This document shows, piece by piece, positions 49,535-59,621 of a stretch of 64,000 bases of DNA. Source of the DNA: Ramicandelaber brevisporus (taxonomy: Eukaryota; Kickxellomycota; Ramicandelaberales; Ramicandelaberaceae). A program made the translations under genes and the position numbers. The notes beneath the pieces are model-generated. The model saw nothing but the letters and a program-made list of their open reading frames with translations. It searched no databases and was not told where the DNA came from. How positions within the stretch are numbered: the stretch's first letter is position 1; the number at the start of each line of letters is the position of its first letter. The stretch covers positions 1 through 64,000 of the forward strand of contig MU602668.1 in the NCBI GenBank assembly GCA_025201865.1. The letters are read 5' to 3'.

Positions 49535-50584
49535 TTACTTGCGAAAGATGCGCTTGTGGACGACATCCCAGTCAACAACCTTCCAAAAACTGTTTACGTA
49601 CTTGGCCTTGTCCAAACCATGGTCACCAAGATATGCGTGCTCCCACATGCTCAGCGCGAGAATCGGCTCATAGGTACCAGGAGCAACGCCGGCAGTCGGC
49701 AGAACCTCGGGCACGTAGGGCAGAGTTAGACTGGCCTTTGGCTTCGACTGGGACTTAGCTTGGACCTCGTTGCCGAGCTTACCAGAGGTCTTCTTGTTGG
49801 TAGAGGCAGCAAGGCGCTCTTCATCTCTAGCAGACTGGGCAGCAATGTCGTCCAGATACTGTTCAAGTGGAGTCTTGGCTGGCTTATCAGACTCACCGCC
49901 TTCTGTAGCCTTGCTCTGCTTTGATTTGAGACTGTCCTTAATGTCGCGCTCACCACTCGGAGTAGTCAGAGTGGTTGGATCAATCTGCTGAGCTCTCAAA
50001 GTAGCCACCGGATTTCCGGCATTGTACGTTGTCATAATGTGCAACTTCTTGTTGTTGTCCATCACGAGCCACACCCATCCAGAGCCGTTCAGCTGAGCAG
50101 CACGCTCGCCAAATGCCTTCTTGAACGTCTCAAATGACCCGAAATCCTCGGCAATACGGCGCTCAATGGCGAAGTTTGGTGCATTTGCCGCTGCTGTAGC
50201 CATATCGGCGCCAGTCTTGTTCGGCTTCAGTGTGTTCAAGAAGAATCCGTAGTTCCATGCCTGAGCCGCATTGTTGAACAAGGCGGCGCGTCGTGGCTGA
50301 GGAGCAGTGTGCAGCATGATGCGGAAGACTGGATACTCCTCAAGCTGCGTATCGGCTGTTAAGCGGTTGATGTTGGCAATGAGAGACTGCTGGTACGTGT
50401 TGTGGAGGAAGGACAGAGTCGAGCTGCTGAAAAGTGGCAAAAGACCATTCTCGACTGGGAACTTGAGCGGTGCGAGCTCGTGCAACTGACGAGAGCGCGG
50501 CAGCTGGTTACCGAACCGCGCCAGCGATGCTGTTGCTGTTGCTGCTGCAGGCGTCTTCGATACCCTCGATAGTGTAGAGATCAT
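49535..50584 (-). CDS. Mitochondrial ribosomal small-subunit protein, SOD-fold (mS42/mS43 type, Rsm26-like)
   Basis: A 349-residue protein with an iron/manganese superoxide-dismutase fold and a mitochondrial N-terminus (MISTLSRVSKT, Arg/Ser/Ala-rich, acid-free). Recognisable segments are FLHNTYQQ, FNNAAQAWNYGFF, GSGWVWLV and ALSMWEHAYLGDH. Of the four SOD metal ligands only the last His is kept: the first is Leu, the second Tyr (WNY for WNH), and the Asp of DVWEHAY is Ser. It should therefore not be an active dismutase, matching the structural mitoribosome paralogues. A 100-residue charged insertion (about 200-290) separates the last core strands. Start at 50584. It is convergent with MetAP1 with only 41 bases between stop codons, and divergent from HIS3. 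Confidence 0.85.
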   Translation of the reverse strand: MISTLSRVSKTPAAATATASLARFGNQLPRSRQLHELAPLKFPVENGLLPLFSSSTLSFLHNTYQQSLIANINRLTADTQLEEYPVFRIMLHTAPQPRRAALFNNAAQAWNYGFFLNTLKPNKTGADMATAAANAPNFAIERRIAEDFGSFETFKKAFGERAAQLNGSGWVWLVMDNNKKLHIMTTYNAGNPVATLRAQQIDPTTLTTPSGERDIKDSLKSKQSKATEGGESDKPAKTPLEQYLDDIAAQSARDEERLAASTNKKTSGKLGNEVQAKSQSKPKASLTLPYVPEVLPTAGVAPGTYEPILALSMWEHAYLGDHGLDKAKYVNSFWKVVDWDVVHKRIFRK

Positions 50585-50803
50585 CGTTGATCTGTGTATT
50601 TTTTTGGCGGTTGATTTTTTTTGCAAGTCGATTCTGGACGGCACCGATTCTGGAGATCAGGATGACAGCCTTCCGATGACCATGTTTGCAGATGTGAGTC
50701 AAGTACGAGGAAGGTTGGTTTGCTTTTTTTTTTCTCTGTCCACTCTAGCACCAGCAACAACCGAAGAAGTATTATACACTACCTACCTACCAACGAACAA
50801 ACA

Positions 50804-51409
50804 ATGTCAGTCCGTACTGCAACGATACAGCGCAAGACCAACGAGACCGATATCAGCATCAAGTTGACAATCGGCTCGCTTGCCGATGATCCATCCATCC
50901 ACAGCATCGACATCAACACCGGCATCGGCTTCCTTGACCACATGTACCATGCGCTGGCCAAGCACGCCCGCTGGTCCCTTTCCATGACTTGCAAAGGTGA
51001 TCTCCATATCGACGACCACCACACCGCCGAAGATACCGCAATTGCTCTCGGCACTGCGTTCGCCCAAGCCCTTGGCCAGGTTCGCGGCATCAAGCGGTAT
51101 GGATATGCGTACGCTCCACTTGATGAGGCGCTGTCTCGTGCAGTTGTTGACATTTCGGGCCGTCCGTATGCATGCATTGATTTGGGATTGAAGCGCGAGA
51201 TGATCGGAACATTGTCGTGCGAGATGATTCCACACGTGCTGACTTCATTTGCAACGGCGGCTGGTATTACACTTCACGTGGATGTGCTTAAGGGCAATAA
51301 CGACCACCATCGTGCAGAATCGGCGTTCAAGGCATTGGCAGTTGCTATTCGAGAGGCTGTCGAGAGCGTTGGTGGAAATGATGTCCCTAGCACCAAAGGT
51401 GTTCTCTAA
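50804..51409 (+). CDS. HIS3: Imidazoleglycerol-phosphate dehydratase
   Basis: A 201-residue enzyme of histidine biosynthesis that dehydrates imidazoleglycerol phosphate to imidazoleacetol phosphate. Full-length with all metal-binding signatures: [34 protein letters not shown] (the LxIDDHHTxEDxxIxLG signature), SGRPY, and the near-symmetric second half with [17 protein letters not shown]. Start at 50804 gives the usual length and follows a CA-rich leader. It has no extra HAD phosphatase domain, as expected for fungi. Confidence 0.98.
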   Translation: MSVRTATIQRKTNETDISIKLTIGSLADDPSIHSIDINTGIGFLDHMYHALAKHARWSLSMTCKGDLHIDDHHTAEDTAIALGTAFAQALGQVRGIKRYGYAYAPLDEALSRAVVDISGRPYACIDLGLKREMIGTLSCEMIPHVLTSFATAAGITLHVDVLKGNNDHHRAESAFKALAVAIREAVESVGGNDVPSTKGVL

Positions 51410-51737
51410 ATTAGTGATAAAAGAGAGAGAACAAAGAACAAAAGTCATCAACGTGGCATATTTTTCATTCTTTGTTTTAAAAGCAGAAACATGACTTGCC
51501 TACTTAGTATCATTGTACAGATGAAGACTGCGTAGTCGTCATTACGTGTTTGACGGTCTTTGACGATATAGTGGGCTTTGCAGGTTTGCTCACAACCCTC
51601 ATATCTCGTTGATTTGATTTTGCCACACTCGACTTTTGCTTTTCCTTCCCTCTTTCTTTTTAGCTTTTTTTTTTTCTTCTTTCATCTCGTGACATCCTCA
51701 AACACCCAACAACAGCGACAGCAATAACAGCCCACAA
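51410..51737 (+). other. Intergenic DNA and T-rich leader of the HSF gene
   Basis: 328 bases: the HIS3 3' region, then a T-rich tract (about 51655-51685) and CAACA-rich leader before the HSF start. No gene seen. Confidence 0.5.
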
Positions 51738-53825
51738 ATGAGACGAACAGAGCGTACATCACTACCCGCTGCGAGTGGCAGCCACTCTGCAGCGACCCAG
51801 CAGCTGAATCAGCGACCGATCGCAGCCTCAGCGAGTGGAAATCAAACGAACCGCACTCGTAGTGACAGCCACTACCAACAGCAGCAGCAACAACAGCTGC
51901 AGCAACAGCAGCAATTGCTTCATCACGAAGATTCTGACGATGAAGACGCTGACAATGCAGTGATAGACGATGATATCGCCATTAGCTTACCAGCCAACAG
52001 CCAGTTTGATGCGAATAATCCCAAGATTGCACTATTCATTCGCAAGCTGTACATTATATTAGAGGATAAGCGGAATGAGCCCTACATCAAATGGAGAGAT
52101 GATGGATTAAGCTTCATTGTGGTTGATACAGCTGGATTTGCAGAAAAGGTTATTCCATTGCATTTCAGACACAGCAAGTATCCATCATTTGTTAGACAGT
52201 TGAATCTGCATGGATTTAGAAAAATGCAAAGTGTATTCCAAGGAAGTTTAAAGCCAGTTAAAGGGCCATATGTTGACGAAATTTATAGCAATCCAGACTT
52301 CCAAAGAGATGATCCCAGCCTGATGGTTAGAATCAAGCGAAATAAGCAGGCTAAACCTCAGCAACAGCAGCTGCTGCAGTCATCACAAGCACAGCTGGAT
52401 GGATCAATGTCACCCCAAAGAGCAAATCAGTCAAATGCAATGGTTGTTAGAGACCAGGCGCTGGTGGCCACCACAGCAGCCCCATCAGTAGCAGGAGCAG
52501 GTAACACAGTGTCGACATCGATGATGTACAACCAAGCAGTCGCTATTGACGACAAGAGTGCAGTTCGAGTTATTTACGACAGGCTGAATCATTTGGGTGA
52601 TGATCTAGCCAAAGTTAAAGAGGAAGTGAATTCGGCAAAACAAGAAAACAAAGAATTGGTCAACCAGATATCAGTAATGCAGAATCAGATCAACAAGCAT
52701 GAGCTCAATATGAATGCAATGATTTCATTCATAAAGCAAATGTACAGCAGTACCTTTATTGGCAGAATGCCTCCAAACATGTCGCCAAATAACCATGAGC
52801 GACGTATTGCATTGGCGCATTCTCCTCGCGGTCATAATGGTACCAGCAGTCAAAATGGCACTGGAGTTAATTTGCCAGTGATTAATGCCGATACAGACTC
52901 GATTCCTCAGAAGAGACGATTGATTACTAGGCAAGGCTCGAATTTTGATTTTATTACAAGCGGCGGCAATAATGCCAGTTCAGTTGGGAATGGGATAAGA
53001 ATCAATCCAGGATTGGTTGCTGGTGGTGATATTTGGTCTTCATATCCAGACATTGGGTCAAGTGGCACTGTGGTTCCATCTGGTATTAGCGAGGAGAACG
53101 ATGATTATGAAAATACTCCAGACTCACTGATTGATGAAGATATTGAAATGCACGATGGCGAGGCACTCCAAGTGGATTCAACTGCAATCTCTCCAACCAC
53201 AACGCGCTCAAACATGACTGTTGCATCAAAAGTCAGTGGAACCGGCAGTGTCAACAGCAGTAAAAACAAGGGCAAGGGCAAAGCAAAAGCCAATCGAACG
53301 AGTATCGACAGTCAACAGAGCCTCGTTGGTCCAATCAGTCCCGTTATAAACCACGCAATGATGTATCAACCAAACATGGACAAAATCGAATCCAACATTC
53401 ATCACATTGAAGGTGAGCTTGGCGATATTAGTAGACTCCTCCCTCCAATCAACTCGATCAATCCGGCTGCCACAGATGCTACAGCTGCTACAGCGCCATT
53501 CATCACGACAGCGCCTCAGCAGCAACACCAGCAACAACTACAACAACAGCCTCATGATTACATCGATTGGGAGGCTATGCTGCACAACATTTCAAACTCA
53601 CAGCCAGCCACAACGGCCACCACCACGGCGAATGTTGACTATGACCCTTTGATAACCTTGCCCGATAATCTGACCATTGAGAATCTCAACCTTGGAACGC
53701 CAGCTCCAGCAGGACTCTCGCTGGATACATTCTTCCCTGATGTTAGTGACTCTAATAATATGTTTTCATCACTTGAGCTGGAGAAGATTTTGGGTGATCT
53801 TAGCAACAGTAACAGTAAACAATAG
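51738..53825 (+). CDS. Heat-shock-factor-type transcription factor
   Basis: A 695-residue nuclear regulator. The DNA-binding domain (96-202) is canonical: KIALFIRKLYIILED, IKWRDDGLSFIVVD, VIPLHFRHSKYPSFVRQLNLHGFRK with the recognition helix at 148-162, then the wing and NPDFQRDDP. A coiled coil (about 280-335; YDRLNHLGDDLAKVKEEV, ELVNQISVMQNQINKHELN) provides trimerisation. There is no response-regulator receiver domain, so it is Hsf1/Sfl1-like rather than Skn7-like. The N-terminus is Ser/Gln-rich with an acidic patch; the long C-terminal half is Asn/Ser-rich with acidic and hydrophobic patches, probably activation regions. It is the standard member against which the divergent proteins at 22936-23853 and 59622-60389 can be compared. 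Confidence 0.93.
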   Translation: MRRTERTSLPAASGSHSAATQQLNQRPIAASASGNQTNRTRSDSHYQQQQQQQLQQQQQLLHHEDSDDEDADNAVIDDDIAISLPANSQFDANNPKIALFIRKLYIILEDKRNEPYIKWRDDGLSFIVVDTAGFAEKVIPLHFRHSKYPSFVRQLNLHGFRKMQSVFQGSLKPVKGPYVDEIYSNPDFQRDDPSLMVRIKRNKQAKPQQQQLLQSSQAQLDGSMSPQRANQSNAMVVRDQALVATTAAPSVAGAGNTVSTSMMYNQAVAIDDKSAVRVIYDRLNHLGDDLAKVKEEVNSAKQENKELVNQISVMQNQINKHELNMNAMISFIKQMYSSTFIGRMPPNMSPNNHERRIALAHSPRGHNGTSSQNGTGVNLPVINADTDSIPQKRRLITRQGSNFDFITSGGNNASSVGNGIRINPGLVAGGDIWSSYPDIGSSGTVVPSGISEENDDYENTPDSLIDEDIEMHDGEALQVDSTAISPTTTRSNMTVASKVSGTGSVNSSKNKGKGKAKANRTSIDSQQSLVGPISPVINHAMMYQPNMDKIESNIHHIEGELGDISRLLPPINSINPAATDATAATAPFITTAPQQQHQQQLQQQPHDYIDWEAMLHNISNSQPATTATTTANVDYDPLITLPDNLTIENLNLGTPAPAGLSLDTFFPDVSDSNNMFSSLELEKILGDLSNSNSKQ

Positions 53826-54139
53826 AGTTGTTTTGTTTTTTAAACCACTTTTTCTGTTCAACTATGATCAACATGCATATACAGAATATGTGTGCTTGAA
53901 TCTTAAACCTCACTCCTCTCTTCCATTTCCCCACTTTATTTTTACTATTTTCGCCTTCATTTTTATTTTTTGCTTTGAATCTCGCTTTAATCGACAAACT
54001 ATTAGTAAAAGTAGCATTTGATGGTTAGCCACGGAAACAAGCAAGCTGACCAGAGGCATACGGACTACATATATTGGATGTTGTATAGATAACTATTTAA
54101 CGTTTAAAAAAAAGGGAAAACACATACTATCAAGAGCAC
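53826..54139. other. Convergent 3' regions
   Basis: 314 A/T-rich bases between the stops of the HSF gene and the phosphomutase gene. No gene seen. Confidence 0.6.
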
Positions 54140-56005
54140 TCAGGCTGGGATAAGACCATGTGTGGTAGCATGGAGAAGCTCTTCGCCGACAGCCTTAACA
54201 ATCTCCTGTAATGATTTCTGCACACTAGCACGATCCTCGCCTCGCATCTCAATGTAATACTTGATCTTTGGCTCTGTGCCGCTTGTGCGGATGGTCAGCA
54301 CGCATCCATCGTGGGTCTTGAGAGTGATCATCTGAGTCGAAGTGTCTACCGGCAGCTCTGGAGTAGTCTCCCTCACTGTCAGAGTGCTTGCCTCAGCAAG
54401 TGGGTTAACAACCTCAAAGCCAATGGTCAAATCGCGGATATAGGTGATTTGGCGACCAGCGAGAGTTGTTGGATAGCTAAGCACCTTGCCATTGCCATTG
54501 CCATCGCTGAGAGAGTAAGAGGTGCGCTGACCACCATCGCTGCCATATCGAATATTGTCGAAGATGGCCGTGATGGTTGGCTGAGAGTGGCACACAAAGT
54601 ACGAGTTGTCTGATGCAAAGAATCCATACTTGGCGTACAATTCTTCCAGATAGCTGGTCATCGACTTGCCCTTGGCGGCCAGCTGAGTGGCATAGTCAGC
54701 AAACACAGCCAGCGCAGAGATGCCGTCCTTGTCGCGCACAATGTCGCCAATCATGTAACCCAGAGCCTCTTCGTAGGCAAATACCACATCATGACCTTGT
54801 TTGGTGAGAGAGATTGCAGTGTTGCCGAGCCACTTGAAGCCAGTCAGAGTCTCCGCGTATTTGAATCCTTCCTTCTTGGCAATTGATTCAAGCATCTTGG
54901 ACGAGACTGTGCTGTTGAGCATGGCGATCTTGTCGACTTGACCATTGGCTTTGCTGCGCTCGAGCATGATGGCAGCAAAGATGGTGCCGACTTGGTTGCC
55001 GGTAAACAAGCGCCAGGTGCCATCGGTTTGCTTTTCGGCGGCGGCAAAACGATCAGCATCTGGATCGTTGGCAAGAACAATGCTGATACCGTGAGCGTCA
55101 GCTGTAGCAATGGCCATGTCCAGAGCACCCTTCTCCTCTGGATTCGGGAAGCGGACGGTTGGGAAATCGGGATCTGGAGTGCATTGGGCATCGACTGCAA
55201 AGAATGGCGCAAGACCAAGAGCCTTAAAGGCGCGCTGAGCAAATGGCAGACCGACACCGTGCATGGCAGTGTAAACAAAGAGTGGCTTCTCGCTTCCACT
55301 AGCCGATACTGACTTGTTGCTAGCCAGAGTCTTGCTCAACGAAGCATAGTAGGCGTCGATGGCTTTCTCGGTGATATCTTCACAGAGCGGGTGAGAGTCA
55401 ACCAGGTTCTCATCCCAAACCCACGGTTCTGGATTGGCAGCAATCTCCGCAGCAATGCCGGCGTCGACTGGTGGGATAATCTGGCATGCATTGTCCCAGT
55501 ACACCTTGTAACCGTTGTCTTGCTTTGGATTGTGCGACGCTGTAATCATGATACCGCAGGCAGCACCGACCATTTGCACGCCAAACGGCACCATTGGAGT
55601 ATGAACCAGCTTACGGTATAAGTATACTTTGACACCTTTGGACAGGAATACAGCAGCGGCCAGGCGTGCAAATGACTTTGAGTTGTAGCGGTGGTCATGG
55701 CCAATCACCACGCTCAGCTCTTGGTTTGGTTTCTGTTTGAGAATGTAGCTGCACAGACCCTGGGTAGCCTGGATGACAGTGAGCTTGTTCATCCGAGCAA
55801 ACCCAGCCTCCATGCGAGCGCGCAAGCCGGCTGTACCGAACTCAATGTTGGTGCCGAGCTGACGCAAGAGGGCCGGCTCATCGTGGGAGCTGCTCAGACG
55901 AGTGATCTCGTCGCGAGTCACAGAGTCTTGATCGAGCGAAAGCCAGCGGTCAACAAGAGCCTGCACTTTGGGCGAGTTACCAGTCGAGGTGGCAGCGACA
56001 GTCAT
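54140..56005 (-). CDS. Phosphoglucomutase-2-type phosphopentomutase
   Basis: A 621-residue alpha-D-phosphohexomutase of the eukaryotic PGM2 branch (yeast Pgm3, human PGM2), which mainly interconverts ribose-1- and ribose-5-phosphate (and deoxyribose forms) with weaker glucose activity. The catalytic serine is Ser157 in TASHNPKQDNGYKVYW. The magnesium loop is NDPDADRF (Asp314, 316, 318). The sugar-specificity loop contains YEEALGYMIG, and the phosphate-binding loop is IRTSGTEPKIKYY near the C-terminus. FGTAGLRARM near residue 56 is the N-terminal hallmark. Length fits the branch. Head-to-head with the sirtuin gene (225 bases). Confidence 0.95.
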   Translation of the reverse strand: MTVAATSTGNSPKVQALVDRWLSLDQDSVTRDEITRLSSSHDEPALLRQLGTNIEFGTAGLRARMEAGFARMNKLTVIQATQGLCSYILKQKPNQELSVVIGHDHRYNSKSFARLAAAVFLSKGVKVYLYRKLVHTPMVPFGVQMVGAACGIMITASHNPKQDNGYKVYWDNACQIIPPVDAGIAAEIAANPEPWVWDENLVDSHPLCEDITEKAIDAYYASLSKTLASNKSVSASGSEKPLFVYTAMHGVGLPFAQRAFKALGLAPFFAVDAQCTPDPDFPTVRFPNPEEKGALDMAIATADAHGISIVLANDPDADRFAAAEKQTDGTWRLFTGNQVGTIFAAIMLERSKANGQVDKIAMLNSTVSSKMLESIAKKEGFKYAETLTGFKWLGNTAISLTKQGHDVVFAYEEALGYMIGDIVRDKDGISALAVFADYATQLAAKGKSMTSYLEELYAKYGFFASDNSYFVCHSQPTITAIFDNIRYGSDGGQRTSYSLSDGNGNGKVLSYPTTLAGRQITYIRDLTIGFEVVNPLAEASTLTVRETTPELPVDTSTQMITLKTHDGCVLTIRTSGTEPKIKYYIEMRGEDRASVQKSLQEIVKAVGEELLHATTHGLIPA

Positions 56006-56230
56006 CTGGGAAGAAGAAGGAGGGTGAGAGTAAGAGACGCGTTGTTCTGCTGTATAAGAGCCAGTGTGTGGTGTGTGTGTGGTGTGGTGTGTAGAAGTTG
56101 AAGTTGACAGGGAAGTGAAGCCAACGTGCTGACTTGACGTCAGATGTTCCTCTCGGAACTTGCACTAGCCGACACGTATTCTCTTTCTCTCTTTATTTTT
56201 TTTATTTATTTCCTGAGATCGACCAACAGA

Positions 56231-57751
56231 ATGACTAGCAAACCAACCAACGTCGACACCGAAGCAGTACCGGCTGTTACTGCCACAGCGGCTCCGGCTA
56301 CCGACTCTAGCGCGAGTGATCTCGTCAACAAGCTCGAGAACCTCACGATTGACTCGACAACAACAACAGCAGGTAACAAGAGCAATGAAGCAAAGCCAGC
56401 AACTGTAGCAGCAACTCCTGCAAAGCAAACCTCCGAACAACAAACTACGTCGTCGCCCACGAGCCCAACCACCCCGAGTGCATCCAGCAGCCCCACCGGA
56501 AGAGCAGGACGTCCGCCGCCTCGCGAACGAGTTACGCTGTCACCAAAGCAATTCCGTGATCAGTATCATCCCGAGCGCAACATCATTCCCGATAATTCCA
56601 TCGAGTCCATCGCCAGTGTGATCAAATCTGGCGCAGCCAAGCGCATCATCATCATGTCGGGTGCTGGCATGTCGACCGCCGCTGGCATTCCCGACTTCAG
56701 ATCTCCTGGTACTGGTCTGTATCACAACTTGCAGAAGTTCAACCTGCCATATGCCGAAGCCATTTTCGACATTGAGTATTTTGTTGAGAAGCCCGATGCA
56801 TTTTATGCGCTGGCTCGTGAGTTGTATCCAGGCCAGTTTAGACCCACTCTGTCTCATTACTTTGTGAAGCTGCTGGCTGATAAAGGGCTTTTGCTGCGCC
56901 ATTTTACACAGAATATAGATTGCCTGGAAAGAGAAGCTGGTGTCAAGGCCGAGTTCTTGGTGGAAGCCCATGGCACATTCTTTACGGCTAGTTGCATTAG
57001 AAGAGATTGCCAGGCAAAGTATGACGCGGACTGGGTTAAAGAGCGTATTTTTGCTGGTTCAATTCCAAGATGCACAAAGTGTAGCGGCGAAGAAAATCAG
57101 CCAAAGGAGAAGACAAGTAACAGCGAGAAGGAAGAGAAGAAGAAGGAGAAAGAGAATGAGGATGAGGATGAGGATTTGGCTGATGCTCTGAATGAATTCT
57201 TTACGGGCAAAGCAGCGATTGATAGCGATCGCTGCCACCCAGAAGGCAGCTTGGTCAAGCCAGACATTACATTCTTTGGAGAATCAATGCCATCCAACTT
57301 CTTTGAGCGAGTCCATGATGACTTCCCTAACTGTGATTTGTTGATTGTAATGGGAACATCGCTCAAGGTGCAGCCATTCGGTTCATTGGTTGACATGGTT
57401 GGAAAGACTGTTCCTCGGCTACTGATTAACAGAGATCGAGTTGGTGTTCATGGCCGTCCTTCATCTGGGTTTGATTTCGAAGGTGATTTCCAGAAGTTTA
57501 GAAGAGATGCTGAATACTTGGGTTCGTGTGATGATGGCTGCCGCCAGTTGGCTAAATTGCTTGGATGGGAGGATGAACTGATGGATTTGTACCACAAGTC
57601 ACATGCAGAGTTGGATGCTAAACATGCAAACGACCTGAAGTTGGAGGATCTTACGGTCACCAAGAAGGAGGAAGAAGACACTATCGACCAGTCGGTCATT
57701 GAAGCCGCTCAAGACTTTGCTGAGCGTCTTCACATTCACGAATCTCACTAA
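56231..57751 (+). CDS. Class I sirtuin, SIRT2/Hst2 type
   Basis: A 506-residue NAD-dependent protein deacetylase. The catalytic core spans about 125-465: MSGAGMSTAAGIPDFRSP (144-160) for NAD, TQNID (226-230), catalytic His247 in EAHGTF, and late motifs FFGESMP, VMGTSLKVQPF and LINRDRVG. Zinc ligands are Cys255, 260, 281 and 284; the 5/21/3 spacing equals that of human SIRT2 and supports this class. A highly charged Lys/Glu/Asp insertion (about 288-318) follows the zinc module. The N-terminal 100 residues are Thr/Ser/Pro-rich and disordered. Start at 56231: the 29 upstream in-frame codons are T-rich leader. Likely cytoplasmic, with tubulin or histone substrates in relatives. Confidence 0.93.
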   Translation: MTSKPTNVDTEAVPAVTATAAPATDSSASDLVNKLENLTIDSTTTTAGNKSNEAKPATVAATPAKQTSEQQTTSSPTSPTTPSASSSPTGRAGRPPPRERVTLSPKQFRDQYHPERNIIPDNSIESIASVIKSGAAKRIIIMSGAGMSTAAGIPDFRSPGTGLYHNLQKFNLPYAEAIFDIEYFVEKPDAFYALARELYPGQFRPTLSHYFVKLLADKGLLLRHFTQNIDCLEREAGVKAEFLVEAHGTFFTASCIRRDCQAKYDADWVKERIFAGSIPRCTKCSGEENQPKEKTSNSEKEEKKKEKENEDEDEDLADALNEFFTGKAAIDSDRCHPEGSLVKPDITFFGESMPSNFFERVHDDFPNCDLLIVMGTSLKVQPFGSLVDMVGKTVPRLLINRDRVGVHGRPSSGFDFEGDFQKFRRDAEYLGSCDDGCRQLAKLLGWEDELMDLYHKSHAELDAKHANDLKLEDLTVTKKEEEDTIDQSVIEAAQDFAERLHIHESH

Positions 57752-57983
57752 TCACGCATACAAACGGACACAAACAGACACCAGCAAATACTCTAATCAG
57801 CATTCTAATCAATCCACATTATATTTTAAGCATTTTTCTTCTTTAATATGAGGACTCAATATCTCTGTACCACATTTCATCACTTTCCAATAAGCGCAGT
57901 GACCCAGATGGCGTGGGGTCATCACAGCTAGTTTTGGTTCTAATGTAGAAAATTGAATTGCATCAGTCAGTCAACCAGTCAGT

Positions 57984-58024
<41 letters not shown>

Positions 58025-58271
58025 TGCGAGTGTGGATGCGGAGTATGTTTGAGCGAGTCGAAATTCGAACATAAAGAGAAAAGAAGCGAGACGAACAGTT
58101 CTCAACAGTTTGTTCCGCTACTGTTCTGTTCTGTTCGCCTTCGCACTCTGCAATACAGCAACAACAACAACGCACTTTGCATACTTTTTCTTCCTTTTCT
58201 TTTTCTGCATCATCAATTTGCATTCTGCTGCACTGCATTACACTGCACAAGCAGTACAACACTAACTAACG
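57752..58271 (+). promoter_or_regulatory. Upstream region of the cationic secreted protein gene
   Basis: 520 bases: the sirtuin 3' region, then a (GT)n run (57986-58022) and a leader with CAACAA and CACTGCA repeats. No separate gene is supported; a long frame across the repeat is composed of Val-Cys repeats. Confidence 0.5.
57986..58022. repeat. (GT)n microsatellite
   Basis: Uninterrupted GT run of about 37 bases, 250 bases upstream of the cationic secreted protein gene. Confidence 0.95.
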
Positions 58272-59396
58272 ATGGCACGATTCAACGTTCTCTTCGTGCT
58301 AGTGTTGCTGCTATCACTTGCATTCCAGGTCTCCGCAGTTCCTTCTCCGGAACCATCTCCAGAACCATCCCCGCATCCTTCACCAGCACCAGCTCCAGCA
58401 CCAGCACCAGCACCACGTCCATTCATCAAGAAATTGGGCAGAGGTCTGAAGAACAAGTTCAAAAAGATTGGCCGTGGAATTGGCAAAGTCGCAAAGGGTG
58501 TCGTCAAAGTAGCAAAGACAGTTGGTCGTGGTGTGGCCAAAGTTGCCAACGGCCCAATTGGCAAAATCATTGGTGGCGCTTTAGTGGCCGCCTCGATGCT
58601 CACTCCGGCCGGTGCGGCAGTTGGCGCAGGCTTAATGGCCGTAAAGGCTGCCAAGGCTGCAGCGCTAGCCAAGAAGGCAATTGTGGCTGTTAAAAAGGTA
58701 AAGAAGGTAAAGTCAGTCGTGGACAAGGTGCGCACTGGCATTCGAACCGTCAAAGATATCCGGAAGGGCGGATTCAAGGCTGCGCTGGGATCAGTTGCGC
58801 GCGGCGTGATTTCGCGGACGCCGCTTGCTGGAGTGGCTGCGAAGGCTGAAATGGCATTCCAAACAGCAAAGAGCATCAAACAGAACGGTATTAAGGGAAC
58901 GCTGAAGGGCATGGCACAGGGTGCAATTAAAGGTGGACTGAGCAATCTGGGCAACCTTGCCAAGGGCGGATTGAAGAATATCAATGTTGGCGGAATGCTC
59001 AAGAAGGGCGGACTTAAAGCAGCATCCGGTGCTCTTAAATCAACAGCAAGACAGCTAGCCAAAGGTGGAGCGAAGGCATTTGTTACTGGAGCCAAGGCTT
59101 CGATTGCCGGATCAGAGGTCGGTGCGGCTGTTGGTCAGATGCGTGGATTTGGCAAACAGGCAAGAACTGCAATCAAATCCACATTTGGCAAAGGCAATGG
59201 GTTCGGCAAAATGATGAAGGGAGCTGTTCGTGGAGCAGTCAAAGACTCGCCTATTGGAAACGTCATGTCTCAGGCCAAGAGTGTACGCAACGATGTGCGC
59301 GCAGCAGTCGGCAACATCAAAAAGTCTGGCAAAGGCATTACACTTCGGTCATTTGCAAGCCAGTTCAGCAAAGGTCGCGGTGGACGTCGTCCATAA
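58272..59396 (+). CDS. Secreted Lys/Gly/Ala-rich cationic protein, unrecognised
   Basis: A 374-residue protein with a clear signal peptide (1-22, core VLFVLVLLLSLAF, cleavage after VSA), a Pro/Ser/Ala spacer (23-47; PEPSPEPSPHPSPAP), then 325 residues that are cysteine-free, acid-poor and rich in Lys, Gly, Ala and Val. The region 48-100 alternates short amphipathic basic helices with glycines (KKIGRGIGKVAKGVVKVAK), resembling cecropin-type membrane-active peptides, followed by a hydrophobic helix pair (about 95-125) and more basic Gly/Ala repeats to the end (GRGGRRP). Several Lys-Lys or Arg-Arg pairs could be processing sites. The resemblance is compositional; I know no matching family. Candidate antimicrobial, nucleic-acid- or wall-binding secreted protein. 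Confidence 0.8.
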   Translation: MARFNVLFVLVLLLSLAFQVSAVPSPEPSPEPSPHPSPAPAPAPAPAPRPFIKKLGRGLKNKFKKIGRGIGKVAKGVVKVAKTVGRGVAKVANGPIGKIIGGALVAASMLTPAGAAVGAGLMAVKAAKAAALAKKAIVAVKKVKKVKSVVDKVRTGIRTVKDIRKGGFKAALGSVARGVISRTPLAGVAAKAEMAFQTAKSIKQNGIKGTLKGMAQGAIKGGLSNLGNLAKGGLKNINVGGMLKKGGLKAASGALKSTARQLAKGGAKAFVTGAKASIAGSEVGAAVGQMRGFGKQARTAIKSTFGKGNGFGKMMKGAVRGAVKDSPIGNVMSQAKSVRNDVRAAVGNIKKSGKGITLRSFASQFSKGRGGRRP

Positions 59397-59621
59397 ATTA
59401 AACATTCAAAACGCATAAACGCACACTTACTCACATTCACACTCACACATGCATACACACTGTTACTATCAACATCATCAACATCAACATCATCATCATC
59501 ATCATCATCATTTGCATACTTTTCACATTGCATTCTTATCCTTTTTTGCTAACTCTTTTCCCCCCTTTTAATTTGAAAATGCGAGACTTTATTCTTTAAG
59601 TGTTTGATTGTTAAGTGTAAC
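59397..59621. other. Convergent 3' gap with CATCAT repeat
   Basis: Contains a CATCAT/CAACAT repeat (about 59470-59511) between the stops of the cationic protein gene and HSF-like gene B. Confidence 0.7.
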
